Program-made: the position numbers and the translations under genes | DNA from: Rhodopirellula sp. | GTDB lineage: Bacteria; Planctomycetota; Planctomycetia; Pirellulales; Thermoguttaceae | Reading direction: 5' to 3' | NCBI GenBank assembly: GCA_012728855.1 | Contig: JAAYEH010000520.1 | Location: 1-53,805, forward strand | Length of the DNA stretch: 53,805 bases | Notes under the pieces: model-generated | Databases searched by the model: none | The model's input: the letters and a program-made list of their open reading frames with translations, nothing else | Told to the model about the DNA's origin: nothing | In this document: positions 46,630-53,805 of the stretch, piece after piece | Layout: the number at the start of each line of letters is the position of its first letter | Numbering within the stretch: the stretch's first letter is position 1

Positions 46630-47862
46630 ATGACAAAAGCCCCGCTTCTCGACCTGCCGGTGGGAGACGCCTCGCTATCTGCCCCCCCCGAAATAACGCC
46701 TGAAATACTTCGGGTGCTGCACGTCATCAATGGCGAGCACTATTCCGGCGCCGAGCGCGTCCAAGATCTCCTGGCCGGGACACTGCCCGACTTCGGTTTT
46801 GAAGTCGGCTTCGCTTCGATCAAGCCGGGGCGGTTTTCCGAAGTGCGGCAATCATCCCAAGCCGCCCTCTACGAAATACCGATGCATGGCAGATTCGACT
46901 TGCGCCCGGTTCGCCGACTGGCGTCGATAGTCCGGCAGGGAGGATACCGTCTGCTGCACGCCCACACACCTCGCTCGCTGCTGGTCGCGAGCTTGGCGTC
47001 GCGTTTGGCCGCCGTGCCGCTGGTTTATCACGTTCACAGTCCTACTTCGAGAGATTCCACCCGCCGTTGGCACAACCGGCTCAACGCTTTGGCGGAAAGA
47101 GGCTGCTTCCCCCGGGCATCCCGCCTGATTGCGGTCTCGCAGAGTCTTGGTCGCCATTTACAGCAGTTGGGAGTTTCATCGGATCGCATCACCGTCGTCC
47201 CCAATGGCGTACCCTGTCGTCAACCGCGTGGAACTCGCAGCGGCACGTCCGATCCGTGGGTGCTCGGCACCGTCGCGCTGTTTCGGCCCCGCAAGGGAAT
47301 CGAAGTCCTGCTGGAAGCCCTGGCGCTGCTGCGACAAGACGGTTGGCGGGTGACGCTGCGGGCGGTCGGTGATTTCGAGACCGAAGCATATCGGCGGGAA
47401 ATCGAACAAGTGATGGAGCGGCTCGATCTGGGCGATGCAGTGACCTGGACCGGTTTTACCCGCGACATCGGCAGTGAATTGGTCCAAATGGACCTCTTCG
47501 TATTGCCCAGTCTTTTTGGCGAAGGACTGCCGATGGTCGTCCTGGAAGCGATGGCCGCGGGCGTTCCCGTGGTGGCGACGAGGGTCGAAGGCGTTCCCGA
47601 AGTAATTCGCGACGGCCGCGACGGCCTACTCGCCGAGCCCGGCGATGCGCATGATCTCGCGCGGCGAATGGCCCACATCATTTCCGGCGCAGCGGACTGG
47701 TCGGAACTTCGCCGGGCGGCGCTCGATCGGCAAGCCGAAGGCTTTTCCGATCGTTCGATGGCGGAAGCCGTTGCCGAGGTGTACCGCGAGATTCTGGAAC
47801 CATCGCCGCTTTCCTCGCATGGATCGGGGGCTCCCGTCAGTCGGCAAGTTCTCGGATCCTGA
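46630..47862 (+). CDS. GT4-type glycosyltransferase
   Basis: A 410-residue glycosyltransferase with two Rossmann-like halves. The N-terminal INGEHYSGAERV and LLHAHTPRSLLVASL, and the C-terminal FVLPSLFGEGLPMVVLEAMAAGVPVVATRVEGVPEVI (E-x7-E signature) identify family 4. It uses a nucleotide-sugar donor; the acceptor is unknown. Start is unsure: the ATG at 46630 gives MTKAPLLDLPVGD, and a GTG at 46573 would add 19 residues. Neither has a clear ribosome site. Its last 26 bases overlap, tail-to-tail, the DUF1080 gene. Confidence 0.88.
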   Translation: MTKAPLLDLPVGDASLSAPPEITPEILRVLHVINGEHYSGAERVQDLLAGTLPDFGFEVGFASIKPGRFSEVRQSSQAALYEIPMHGRFDLRPVRRLASIVRQGGYRLLHAHTPRSLLVASLASRLAAVPLVYHVHSPTSRDSTRRWHNRLNALAERGCFPRASRLIAVSQSLGRHLQQLGVSSDRITVVPNGVPCRQPRGTRSGTSDPWVLGTVALFRPRKGIEVLLEALALLRQDGWRVTLRAVGDFETEAYRREIEQVMERLDLGDAVTWTGFTRDIGSELVQMDLFVLPSLFGEGLPMVVLEAMAAGVPVVATRVEGVPEVIRDGRDGLLAEPGDAHDLARRMAHIISGAADWSELRRAALDRQAEGFSDRSMAEAVAEVYREILEPSPLSSHGSGAPVSRQVLGS

Positions 47863-48526
47863 TATTCCGCCATCGCACCTGGTAAGGCCCGCTCCCTTTC
47901 TTGATGCCGTGGACTTGCAGTCCGATCAAGCCGCCGGCGTCGAGGCCATCTTGAAAATCGGCGCAGGGCACCCCATTGATCCAGGAGCGAATGCGGTTGC
48001 CTTGGGCGACGATGCGGTAATGGTTCCACTGGCCCTCCTTGAAAGCGCTGCGGGCCTCGGCTTTTTCGGAGAAGTCGTCCAGCCACTTGGTTCGCCTCCC
48101 CTCATCCCAAAAATTCCCCGAAGTGCCGGTCGCTGCCGCGGCGATCTCGCACTGATATCCGTAGACCTCGCCTTTCTTGCGAATGCGTTCCGGCTTCGAC
48201 ATCTGCGGCGTGTCTTCCTGGTAAACATGGCTGCGGATCTGGATCCCCGAGTTCAAGGGGGGGTCGCAGTGTACCTCCAACTCCAGAATGAAGTCGGTGA
48301 ACGGCCCCTTGCAGAGGAACGTGTTGGGGCTGCCTTCCGCGGTCGTGCCGACGATCATTCCGTCCCGAACTTCGTAGGTGGCGAATCCGCCTTCTCTCGT
48401 CCAGTCTTGGATCGTCTTGCCGTCGAACAGACTCGCCCATGTTCCTTCGTCAGCCCTTGCGAGCAAGCCGACACCGAAAGCGATTGCGAAGGAAAGACCC
48501 ATCGTACAGAGATGATTTCGTCGCAT
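47837..48526 (-). CDS. exported DUF1080 (3-keto-disaccharide hydrolase-like) protein
   Basis: A 229-residue protein with signal peptide (NHLCTMGLSFAIAFGVGLLA). The concanavalin-like core reads WASLFDGKTIQDWTREGG, then FILELEVHCDPPLNSGIQIR, EGQWNHYRIVAQGNRIRSWING and GLIGLQVHG, the standard planctomycete DUF1080 pattern. ATG 48526 is preferred over an earlier TTG. It lies 27 bases after the ceramidase-like gene and may be co-transcribed with it. It converges on the glycosyltransferase. Confidence 0.9.
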   Translation of the reverse strand: MRRNHLCTMGLSFAIAFGVGLLARADEGTWASLFDGKTIQDWTREGGFATYEVRDGMIVGTTAEGSPNTFLCKGPFTDFILELEVHCDPPLNSGIQIRSHVYQEDTPQMSKPERIRKKGEVYGYQCEIAAAATGTSGNFWDEGRRTKWLDDFSEKAEARSAFKEGQWNHYRIVAQGNRIRSWINGVPCADFQDGLDAGGLIGLQVHGIKKGSGPYQVRWRNIRIRELAD

Positions 48527-48553
48527 GATCCAATTCCCGATTGCCAAAGCGAA

Positions 48554-49999
48554 TCACCTTTGCGGCGCCGCCTTGTAGAGTTCGTCGAGCATGGCCACCG
48601 CCTCATCGACCATCGCTTCTCCCGTGCCGACTTCCAGCTTGCTGTGCCAGCCTACCCACGTCTGGTAACCACCATCCGCATACGCCTTGCGGTCGGGAAT
48701 GTAGCCGATCTGCTCATTGGCCAGTCCGATGATGCACGTGTGCCGGAACGGCGAGCGGCGTCGAAGTTCCAGTCCCAGCCGAGCGTACATCTCACCGGGG
48801 ACGCCGACCAGCGCGATGTCGCCCAACCGGAGGATCTGCAGGCGGGTGTGGCGGGCTTCGCCCTGGTGCGGCGTCATGGCTTCGCGCATCCTGCGGAAGG
48901 TCTCGATTTGGTGCGGCGTGCGTTCGGGCACGTACTTTTCCAGGTACGACTTCACCGCCAGGGCCTCCTTGGCCTCGTCGAAGCGGCGAATGTGGTACGT
49001 GAATTGCCGGTTGAGAACCTGCACCGGGCCGGGCAGCGCCGGCTGCAGGCGACCGAGCGCCTCTTCGACCGCGTCCACGACGCGATGCACGCACTCCGCC
49101 GCGGGAACACCGCTGTTGTTGTACGTGACGTTGTGCGTGGAGCCGAAGGCGCCGGGCAGAAAGAGGGTCGTGGCGCCGTGCCGTCGCTCGATTTCCAGCG
49201 CCGCCAAGCCGTAGAAGCCGGGCGACATGCAGTCTTCGCGGATCCGGCCGATGTTATGCACCGAATGGTTGAATGCCAGGCCGGCATACTTCCCGTCCGC
49301 GCGTCGCAAGGCCAGCACGTACAAGTCCGGGTCGTACGGGCCGGTTGGACGCACCACGTCGCGCTCCTCGTAGCCGTCCCAGCCGATGGAGCCGTCCACG
49401 AGCAGCAACCGGCTGTTGCGACCGACGGTTGCCTCCTGGCTCTGGCCGAACAACACGGCCGTGTCGCTCTCCGATTTCGGGCCCTCCAGCGCCGCTACCG
49501 CCTTAACCGCGGCCAGAACGCTTCCCTCCTCCAATCGGCGAAGGTATTCCGTGTCGGGCTTGCCGCCGAAGGCGTCGTTGGTAGGCGGGCCACGATGCGT
49601 GTGGGTAGCGCAGATGAGGACGTTGTCTTCCGGTATGCCCGTGGCAGCGGCAATTCGCTTCGCCGCGGCACGCGTCACGTGCAGCGGCACGATCAACGAG
49701 TCCAGCGAAACCAAACAGATCCGCTGCTGGGCGTCGAGGACGATCGCATTGGCCCGGAACTCCCCTTCCCAAGGCTGGCCGAAAACCTTGATTTCGGCAG
49801 ACAACTCCGCCATGTTGTCGTCGGTCAGTTTGACGGACGCCGACGCCGCCCGGACGTGTCTTCCCGGCGGGCGACCAGTTGCCGTGGCGGCTTTCTCACC
49901 GACATCGGTTGGTTCTGCCGCACGCAATCGCGAGGTTGCTGCAATACCAAGCCCGCCGGCGGCGGCGAGCACAAACTCCCGGCGGCTGAAGTTCGTCAT
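48554..49999 (-). CDS. exported neutral ceramidase-like protein
   Basis: A 481-residue protein with a twin-arginine export signal (SRREFVLAAAGGLGIAATSR). ICATHTHRGPPTNDAFGGKP, FNHSVHNIGRIRED and LVGVPGEMYARLGLELRRR match the ceramidase-like family, and the overall structure parallels the protein at 8288-9640, a paralogue that lacks the signal. It is the second copy in this window. It starts 27 bases after the end of the PPC-domain gene, in the same direction. Confidence 0.84.
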   Translation of the reverse strand: MTNFSRREFVLAAAGGLGIAATSRLRAAEPTDVGEKAATATGRPPGRHVRAASASVKLTDDNMAELSAEIKVFGQPWEGEFRANAIVLDAQQRICLVSLDSLIVPLHVTRAAAKRIAAATGIPEDNVLICATHTHRGPPTNDAFGGKPDTEYLRRLEEGSVLAAVKAVAALEGPKSESDTAVLFGQSQEATVGRNSRLLLVDGSIGWDGYEERDVVRPTGPYDPDLYVLALRRADGKYAGLAFNHSVHNIGRIREDCMSPGFYGLAALEIERRHGATTLFLPGAFGSTHNVTYNNSGVPAAECVHRVVDAVEEALGRLQPALPGPVQVLNRQFTYHIRRFDEAKEALAVKSYLEKYVPERTPHQIETFRRMREAMTPHQGEARHTRLQILRLGDIALVGVPGEMYARLGLELRRRSPFRHTCIIGLANEQIGYIPDRKAYADGGYQTWVGWHSKLEVGTGEAMVDEAVAMLDELYKAAPQR

Positions 50000-50026
50000 C
50001 GATAGTTCGGCACTTCGTGTCGTTTC

Positions 50027-52333
50027 TTATTGGATCAGACGGGATTCGATACTCCCCAACTCGCGGTTGACGAACTCGTCCGTGAAGAACCACTCTTGAT
50101 ATAGACGCTCGATCTGCCTCGTATACCAGTTGACCGATGCCCTCGTCAACGTGCGGTTCGCATCCTTCGGTCGAAACTCGTCAGGGATCGGCGGGCGAAT
50201 GCGAGTGGCCGGCGGTTGATATGCGGGATCGTAGACCAGGACCGGGAGGGTTTCCGCAGGCAACAAATGGCGCCAGAGGAACGCCTGCATTCGGTCTTCG
50301 GCCGGTACCGCCTCATGGACGATTTCCCGGTCTCCGACTTTTGCTGTGCCAACGACCGTGACATTGACCGGGCTTTCCATTGCAGCCAGGCTCGTTTTCA
50401 ACGTCAGGCCCACGACTTCTTTGTTGGCCGCCAGCGTAGCACCCGGCGATTCGAGCCCGGCCGGCAAGTCCTTGAAATTCAGGGCAATCGGCCCGTCGAA
50501 TCCATCCTTACGCAAGGCGTAGACGGTTACCGAGGCGGCGTTCTTGCTGCGGATCACGATTCTGGAAGGGATCAGGCGCAACTCGAAGTCGGGCTGCGGG
50601 TGGCTGATGCGGAGCCGGTAGGCATACTCCTTTCCTGCGCGCCGCGGCGTGTCGCCGATGTGAACGCAATACTTTCCGTCGGCGGGCAGCTTCACCATGA
50701 GGTAGGAATCGGCGTGGTCGGTGTTGAGCCCAGATGCGGCGTCGTAATGATCGTCGTTCAGCGCAATGATCTTGCCGTCCGGACCGGTGACCTTGACAAA
50801 CGAGTCCAGCGGGGAGCCAAGCCGGCGGGCGTTGACTTCCGCGACGATCGTCTCGCCGGCTTTCCCTTCCACCTCGAAGACGTCCCAGTCGCCCGGGTGA
50901 TCCATTTGACCGTTGACAATGATGGGAAGTGTGACCTTCTGCGCCTTGGATGGTTCGTCGTTAGGTTCCGCAGCAAGGCACTCGGGGAGCGTGTCCAGGG
51001 CGAACGGCACGTCGTTGGAAGCGAACATTCCGTTCGTGGCGGCAATCATGTGGCGCCCCGGCTTCGCGTCCTTAGGGGGCGGCGCGATCTTGCTCTTCTC
51101 CAGATTGTAGCCAATCATCTCGATGTTGCCCGATTCGCCGACGCGGGCGCCCAACGGGAAGATGCTGGTCACAAAAGGCAGCTCACCAATGGTGATTCGA
51201 TAGACGAAACTCTCGCGGCCGCGAAACAGCGCTTCGTTGATCGTGAGGACATACTCTCCGGTGGCGGGCACCTCATAATAGATCAACGAGTCGGGATCGG
51301 AACGGAAATCGTCGTTGTACGCCACTTCGTTGCCGTTGGCGTCGTAGAGCTTCAGCACGGCCTGTAACCAGCCAGGAACGCCGTCGGGAACGTAGGGGAT
51401 GAGGTCGCGAGCCTTCACGGAGATAACCAGGCGCTGACCTTTGCCTGCATGAAAACGATACCGGTTCACCTCCCCCGCGGCGATCTGGCCGTTCACCGTG
51501 CATGGAACCGTAACCTGCATCTCCTCTTCTTCCGGCGGCCTCTTGCGCTGGGCCAGATACTCTTTGCCGAGCACCGGCAACTGCATGGTCTTCATCGGCT
51601 TGCGGGCAACCTCGGGAACCTGCCCCACGTAGAAGGGGAGCGCATTGGAGATTCCCCGTTTGGTGATCACCCGGATCTCTCGACGGCCCGGTTTTGCGTC
51701 GGGCGCCACGGTGACCTCGGCAAAGACGAGTTCGGTTTGGGCTCGAACGGCCGGGTTCCGCTCGTCTTCCGCGAAGATTCTTTCAATCCGTTGGATGAGC
51801 CTCTGCTTGGCCAGTTCCTTCTCGGTCAGAGGAGCATCGCTCGCCGGCTCCTTTTCGCCCGGCTTCGGGGCTTTCGGCTGCTCCAGCTTCGCGTTGCAAC
51901 TGATGCAGACGGTGGCACCGACCGGATTGACCGCCGCACACACGGGGCAAACCGGACCGGAGACCTCGGTTGGTCCAGCGCCCGGCCCGATCGGTGCGGG
52001 GAACTCGTACTGGTTCATCTGGACGGCCATCCCGTCGTCGACAGTCGTCTCCTTCTTCTTCAACTGGTTCAGTTGCTGGCGGAGCAACCCCATTTCCTGG
52101 TTGTCCAGGACCCGCTGGTAATTGACGAGCCGAACGGAAACGCCTTCCCCGCTGACCACCAGATCCGAGGCATAAAGGAGCCCCTGGCCGCCCAGGCGAA
52201 TCGGGAACGTGGTGCCCTGTTGGCCGCCGGCGGGATAGACGAAACCGATGTATTGGTTCTGCGCGGAGACAGAAGATGCCGCGACCACAAGGATGGCCAG
52301 CACCAAGATCGGAAGTCGTTGGAATCGAGTCAT
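50027..52333 (-). CDS. secreted PPC-domain protein with internal zinc ribbon
   Basis: A 768-residue planctomycete-type protein, signal peptide first (LPILVLAILVVAASSVSAQ). Two pre-peptidase C-terminal-type beta-sandwich domains are visible (GEVNRYRFHAGKGQRLVISV with DANGNEVAYNDDFRSDPDSL; and GDWDVFEVEGKAGETIVAEV with NDDHYDAASGLNTDHADSYL). An unusual insert near residue 130 holds CPVCAAVNPVGATVCISC, a four-Cys zinc ribbon, in a protein destined for the outside. The family commonly neighbours DUF1501, DUF1549 and DUF1553 genes, as here. Function unknown. Confidence 0.85.
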   Translation of the reverse strand: MTRFQRLPILVLAILVVAASSVSAQNQYIGFVYPAGGQQGTTFPIRLGGQGLLYASDLVVSGEGVSVRLVNYQRVLDNQEMGLLRQQLNQLKKKETTVDDGMAVQMNQYEFPAPIGPGAGPTEVSGPVCPVCAAVNPVGATVCISCNAKLEQPKAPKPGEKEPASDAPLTEKELAKQRLIQRIERIFAEDERNPAVRAQTELVFAEVTVAPDAKPGRREIRVITKRGISNALPFYVGQVPEVARKPMKTMQLPVLGKEYLAQRKRPPEEEEMQVTVPCTVNGQIAAGEVNRYRFHAGKGQRLVISVKARDLIPYVPDGVPGWLQAVLKLYDANGNEVAYNDDFRSDPDSLIYYEVPATGEYVLTINEALFRGRESFVYRITIGELPFVTSIFPLGARVGESGNIEMIGYNLEKSKIAPPPKDAKPGRHMIAATNGMFASNDVPFALDTLPECLAAEPNDEPSKAQKVTLPIIVNGQMDHPGDWDVFEVEGKAGETIVAEVNARRLGSPLDSFVKVTGPDGKIIALNDDHYDAASGLNTDHADSYLMVKLPADGKYCVHIGDTPRRAGKEYAYRLRISHPQPDFELRLIPSRIVIRSKNAASVTVYALRKDGFDGPIALNFKDLPAGLESPGATLAANKEVVGLTLKTSLAAMESPVNVTVVGTAKVGDREIVHEAVPAEDRMQAFLWRHLLPAETLPVLVYDPAYQPPATRIRPPIPDEFRPKDANRTLTRASVNWYTRQIERLYQEWFFTDEFVNRELGSIESRLIQ

Positions 52334-52473
52334 TGAGCTTCTCCATTTACTGCCATTGCCCGCCTGTGTGGCATCACTTTGGGCAATTCCCCGCCGGCGC
52401 CGGGCCGGCGGGGACAGGTTCTGATAGCGTTAGGACTTCAGCTACGGATTGGCTGCCAAGCGGCGCCGTGCCG

Positions 52474-53805
52474 TTACAGGATCTCTTCCAGCATACCGGC
52501 CGACTTCATGCCTTCGCTTTCGGTGTCCAACACGTGGACATCCAGCCCCTCGGGATTGGGCAGCTTTGCCTTTTCGTCGATACCGGCCAACAGATAGAAG
52601 GTTCCCAGCAGGTCCGACGGATAGACGGGCCTCTCCGCGACATATTCACCTTTCTCGTCGGATGCCCCGACGACGCGGCCCCCTTTAAGACCACCACCGG
52701 CGACGAGGACGGTGAAAACCGGCCCCCAGTGATGGCGTCCGCCGTTCCAGGGCGGCTCCCAGGAGATTTTGCACGTTCTGCCGAATTCGCCGGTACACCA
52801 GACTAGGGTGCTGTCGAGCCGGCCTCGCTCGCTCAGATCGGCAAGGAGCGTGGCCAGGCCTTGATCCAACATGGGGCACTGTCGCTTCATGGTTGGGAAA
52901 TGGTTGGAGTGCGTATCCCAGCCACCGGGGAAGCTGATGGTGATATAGGGGACGCCGGCCTCGACCATCCGTCGCGCAGCCAGGCATTCCTGGCCGAACG
53001 TGTTCCGGCCGTAGCGGTCTCTGAGCCCCTTCGGTTCGTTGTCGAGATTGAATGTCTGTTTGCCTTCGCCCAGGATCAAGCCATAGGCCCTTTCCTTGGC
53101 CTCTTCGATGGCAGCAATGTCCGGGACGCCGGACAGTCCATAACCCACGGTGTCGACCTTCTGGAGCAAGTCACGGCGAGCCTCCTGCCGGGCGTCGCTG
53201 ACTCCGCGGTTGACGATTCCCTGCACCTCGAAGCGATCCGCGTTCGGATCGCCGCCGGTGGCGAACGGTTTGTACGCGGGGCCCAGGAAGCCTTCCTCGG
53301 AAAACCGCCCGGCTGCCTGGAGCATCACGATATAGGGCGGAAGCAGCCCTTTGTACTGGTCCTTCTTGAAGTACGTGAAGATCGAGCCCACGCTGGGGAA
53401 GGAGAGCCGCCCGCCCGGCGCGTGGCCGGTCTGCATCAGGTAGGCCGCGGTTTCATGACCGTTGTTGCCATGGGTCATGCTGCGGATCAGGGAGTATTTG
53501 TCGGCCTGCCTGGCGAGTTGCGGGAACAGGTTACTTAGCTGGATTCCGTCCACGTTGGTGGGGATGAACTTGTCAAACTCACCGAGATAGTCGTAGCCCG
53601 TACCGGGTTTCGGATCCCAGCAGTCGTTCTGCGAGATGCCGCCCCACAAGAAGATCTGGATGACCGACTTGATTTGCCCTTTCTTGGCCTTCGCTTTGGC
53701 CGCCTCGTCTCGGGTCGCCTTCTGTTTGGCGAGTTCCTCCGGCGAGATCTTCACCGCCTCCGCGGCGACGTGTGAAGCCAATCCGCCGGCCGCCATCATG
53801 CCCGC
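52474..53805 (-). CDS. DUF1501 protein, N-terminus cut by window edge
   Basis: At least 441 residues, with the frame still open at the right edge (first visible residues AGMMAAGG, the end of an export signal). The family signature is clear: QIFLWGGISQNDCWDPKPG, SLIRSMTHGNNGHETAAYLMQ, FPGGWDTHSNHFPTMKRQCP and WCTGEFGRTCKIS, followed by NGGRHHWGPVFTVLVAGGGLKGG. These sulfatase-fold proteins are planctomycete-typical and usually exported by the Tat route. It precedes the PPC gene by 140 bases. Confidence 0.9.
   Translation of the reverse strand, partial: AGMMAAGGLASHVAAEAVKISPEELAKQKATRDEAAKAKAKKGQIKSVIQIFLWGGISQNDCWDPKPGTGYDYLGEFDKFIPTNVDGIQLSNLFPQLARQADKYSLIRSMTHGNNGHETAAYLMQTGHAPGGRLSFPSVGSIFTYFKKDQYKGLLPPYIVMLQAAGRFSEEGFLGPAYKPFATGGDPNADRFEVQGIVNRGVSDARQEARRDLLQKVDTVGYGLSGVPDIAAIEEAKERAYGLILGEGKQTFNLDNEPKGLRDRYGRNTFGQECLAARRMVEAGVPYITISFPGGWDTHSNHFPTMKRQCPMLDQGLATLLADLSERGRLDSTLVWCTGEFGRTCKISWEPPWNGGRHHWGPVFTVLVAGGGLKGGRVVGASDEKGEYVAERPVYPSDLLGTFYLLAGIDEKAKLPNPEGLDVHVLDTESEGMKSAGMLEEIL

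Overview
The window looks like a chromosomal segment of a GC-rich planctomycete, probably of the Pirellulales type. This rests on gene content: a secreted DUF1501 protein next to a PPC-domain protein, a DUF1080 protein, a ThuA-like protein, a formylglycine-type sulfatase, two neutral-ceramidase-like proteins, a Gfo/Idh/MocA oxidoreductase, secreted esterases and bacterial-microcompartment (BMC) genes. No rRNA, tRNA, CRISPR array or replication origin was recognised.

Layout. 0-1.8 kb: a Y1 (REP-associated, RAYT-type) transposase bounded by 20-bp inverted repeats, with its 3' end tandemly duplicated, then a decayed VapBC toxin-antitoxin pair. 1.8-14.2 kb: an accessory region with a radical SAM/SPASM protein, a large secreted hydrolase, zinc-ribbon and CBS proteins, a Gfo/Idh - ceramidase-like - DegT aminotransferase group, a ThuA-like protein and an orphan pseudopilin. 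14.4-19 kb: a dnaK-clpB chaperone operon. 19.5-27.7 kb: a housekeeping block pheA, tpiA, secG, yicC, gmk, rpoZ, coaC, coaB, a PfkB-type kinase and pfkA. 27.9-29.8 kb: a lone PduT-like shell protein with a PduS-like electron-transfer protein. 30-39.9 kb: a sulfatase, a membrane protein paired with a c-haem PD40 protein, a two-domain esterase, a Uma2 protein and a nucleotidyltransferase-type toxin-antitoxin-like pair. 39.9-46.4 kb: a tightly packed minus-strand operon of a zinc-finger anti-sigma-like protein, a candidate selenoprotein, a DUF2892 protein, a cytochrome bd-like oxidase pair with a fused cytochrome c domain, a carotenoid desaturase-like oxidase and an aldehyde dehydrogenase. 46.6-53.8 kb: a glycosyltransferase and secreted planctomycete-type proteins, the last cut by the window edge.

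Two features stand out. First, the short gene at 46104-45838 reads through an in-frame UGA that is followed at once by a SECIS-like stem-loop, and its downstream frame ends in an ATGA overlap with the next gene. I read it as a small membrane selenoprotein upstream of an atypical bd-type oxidase. Second, at least nine long perfect or near-perfect hairpins of several sequence families are scattered between genes. Copies of one family share a core but have different outer arms that change together on both sides, which points to hairpin-level selection or an unusual way of spreading. The Y1 transposase at the left end carries related inverted repeats and is a candidate driver.
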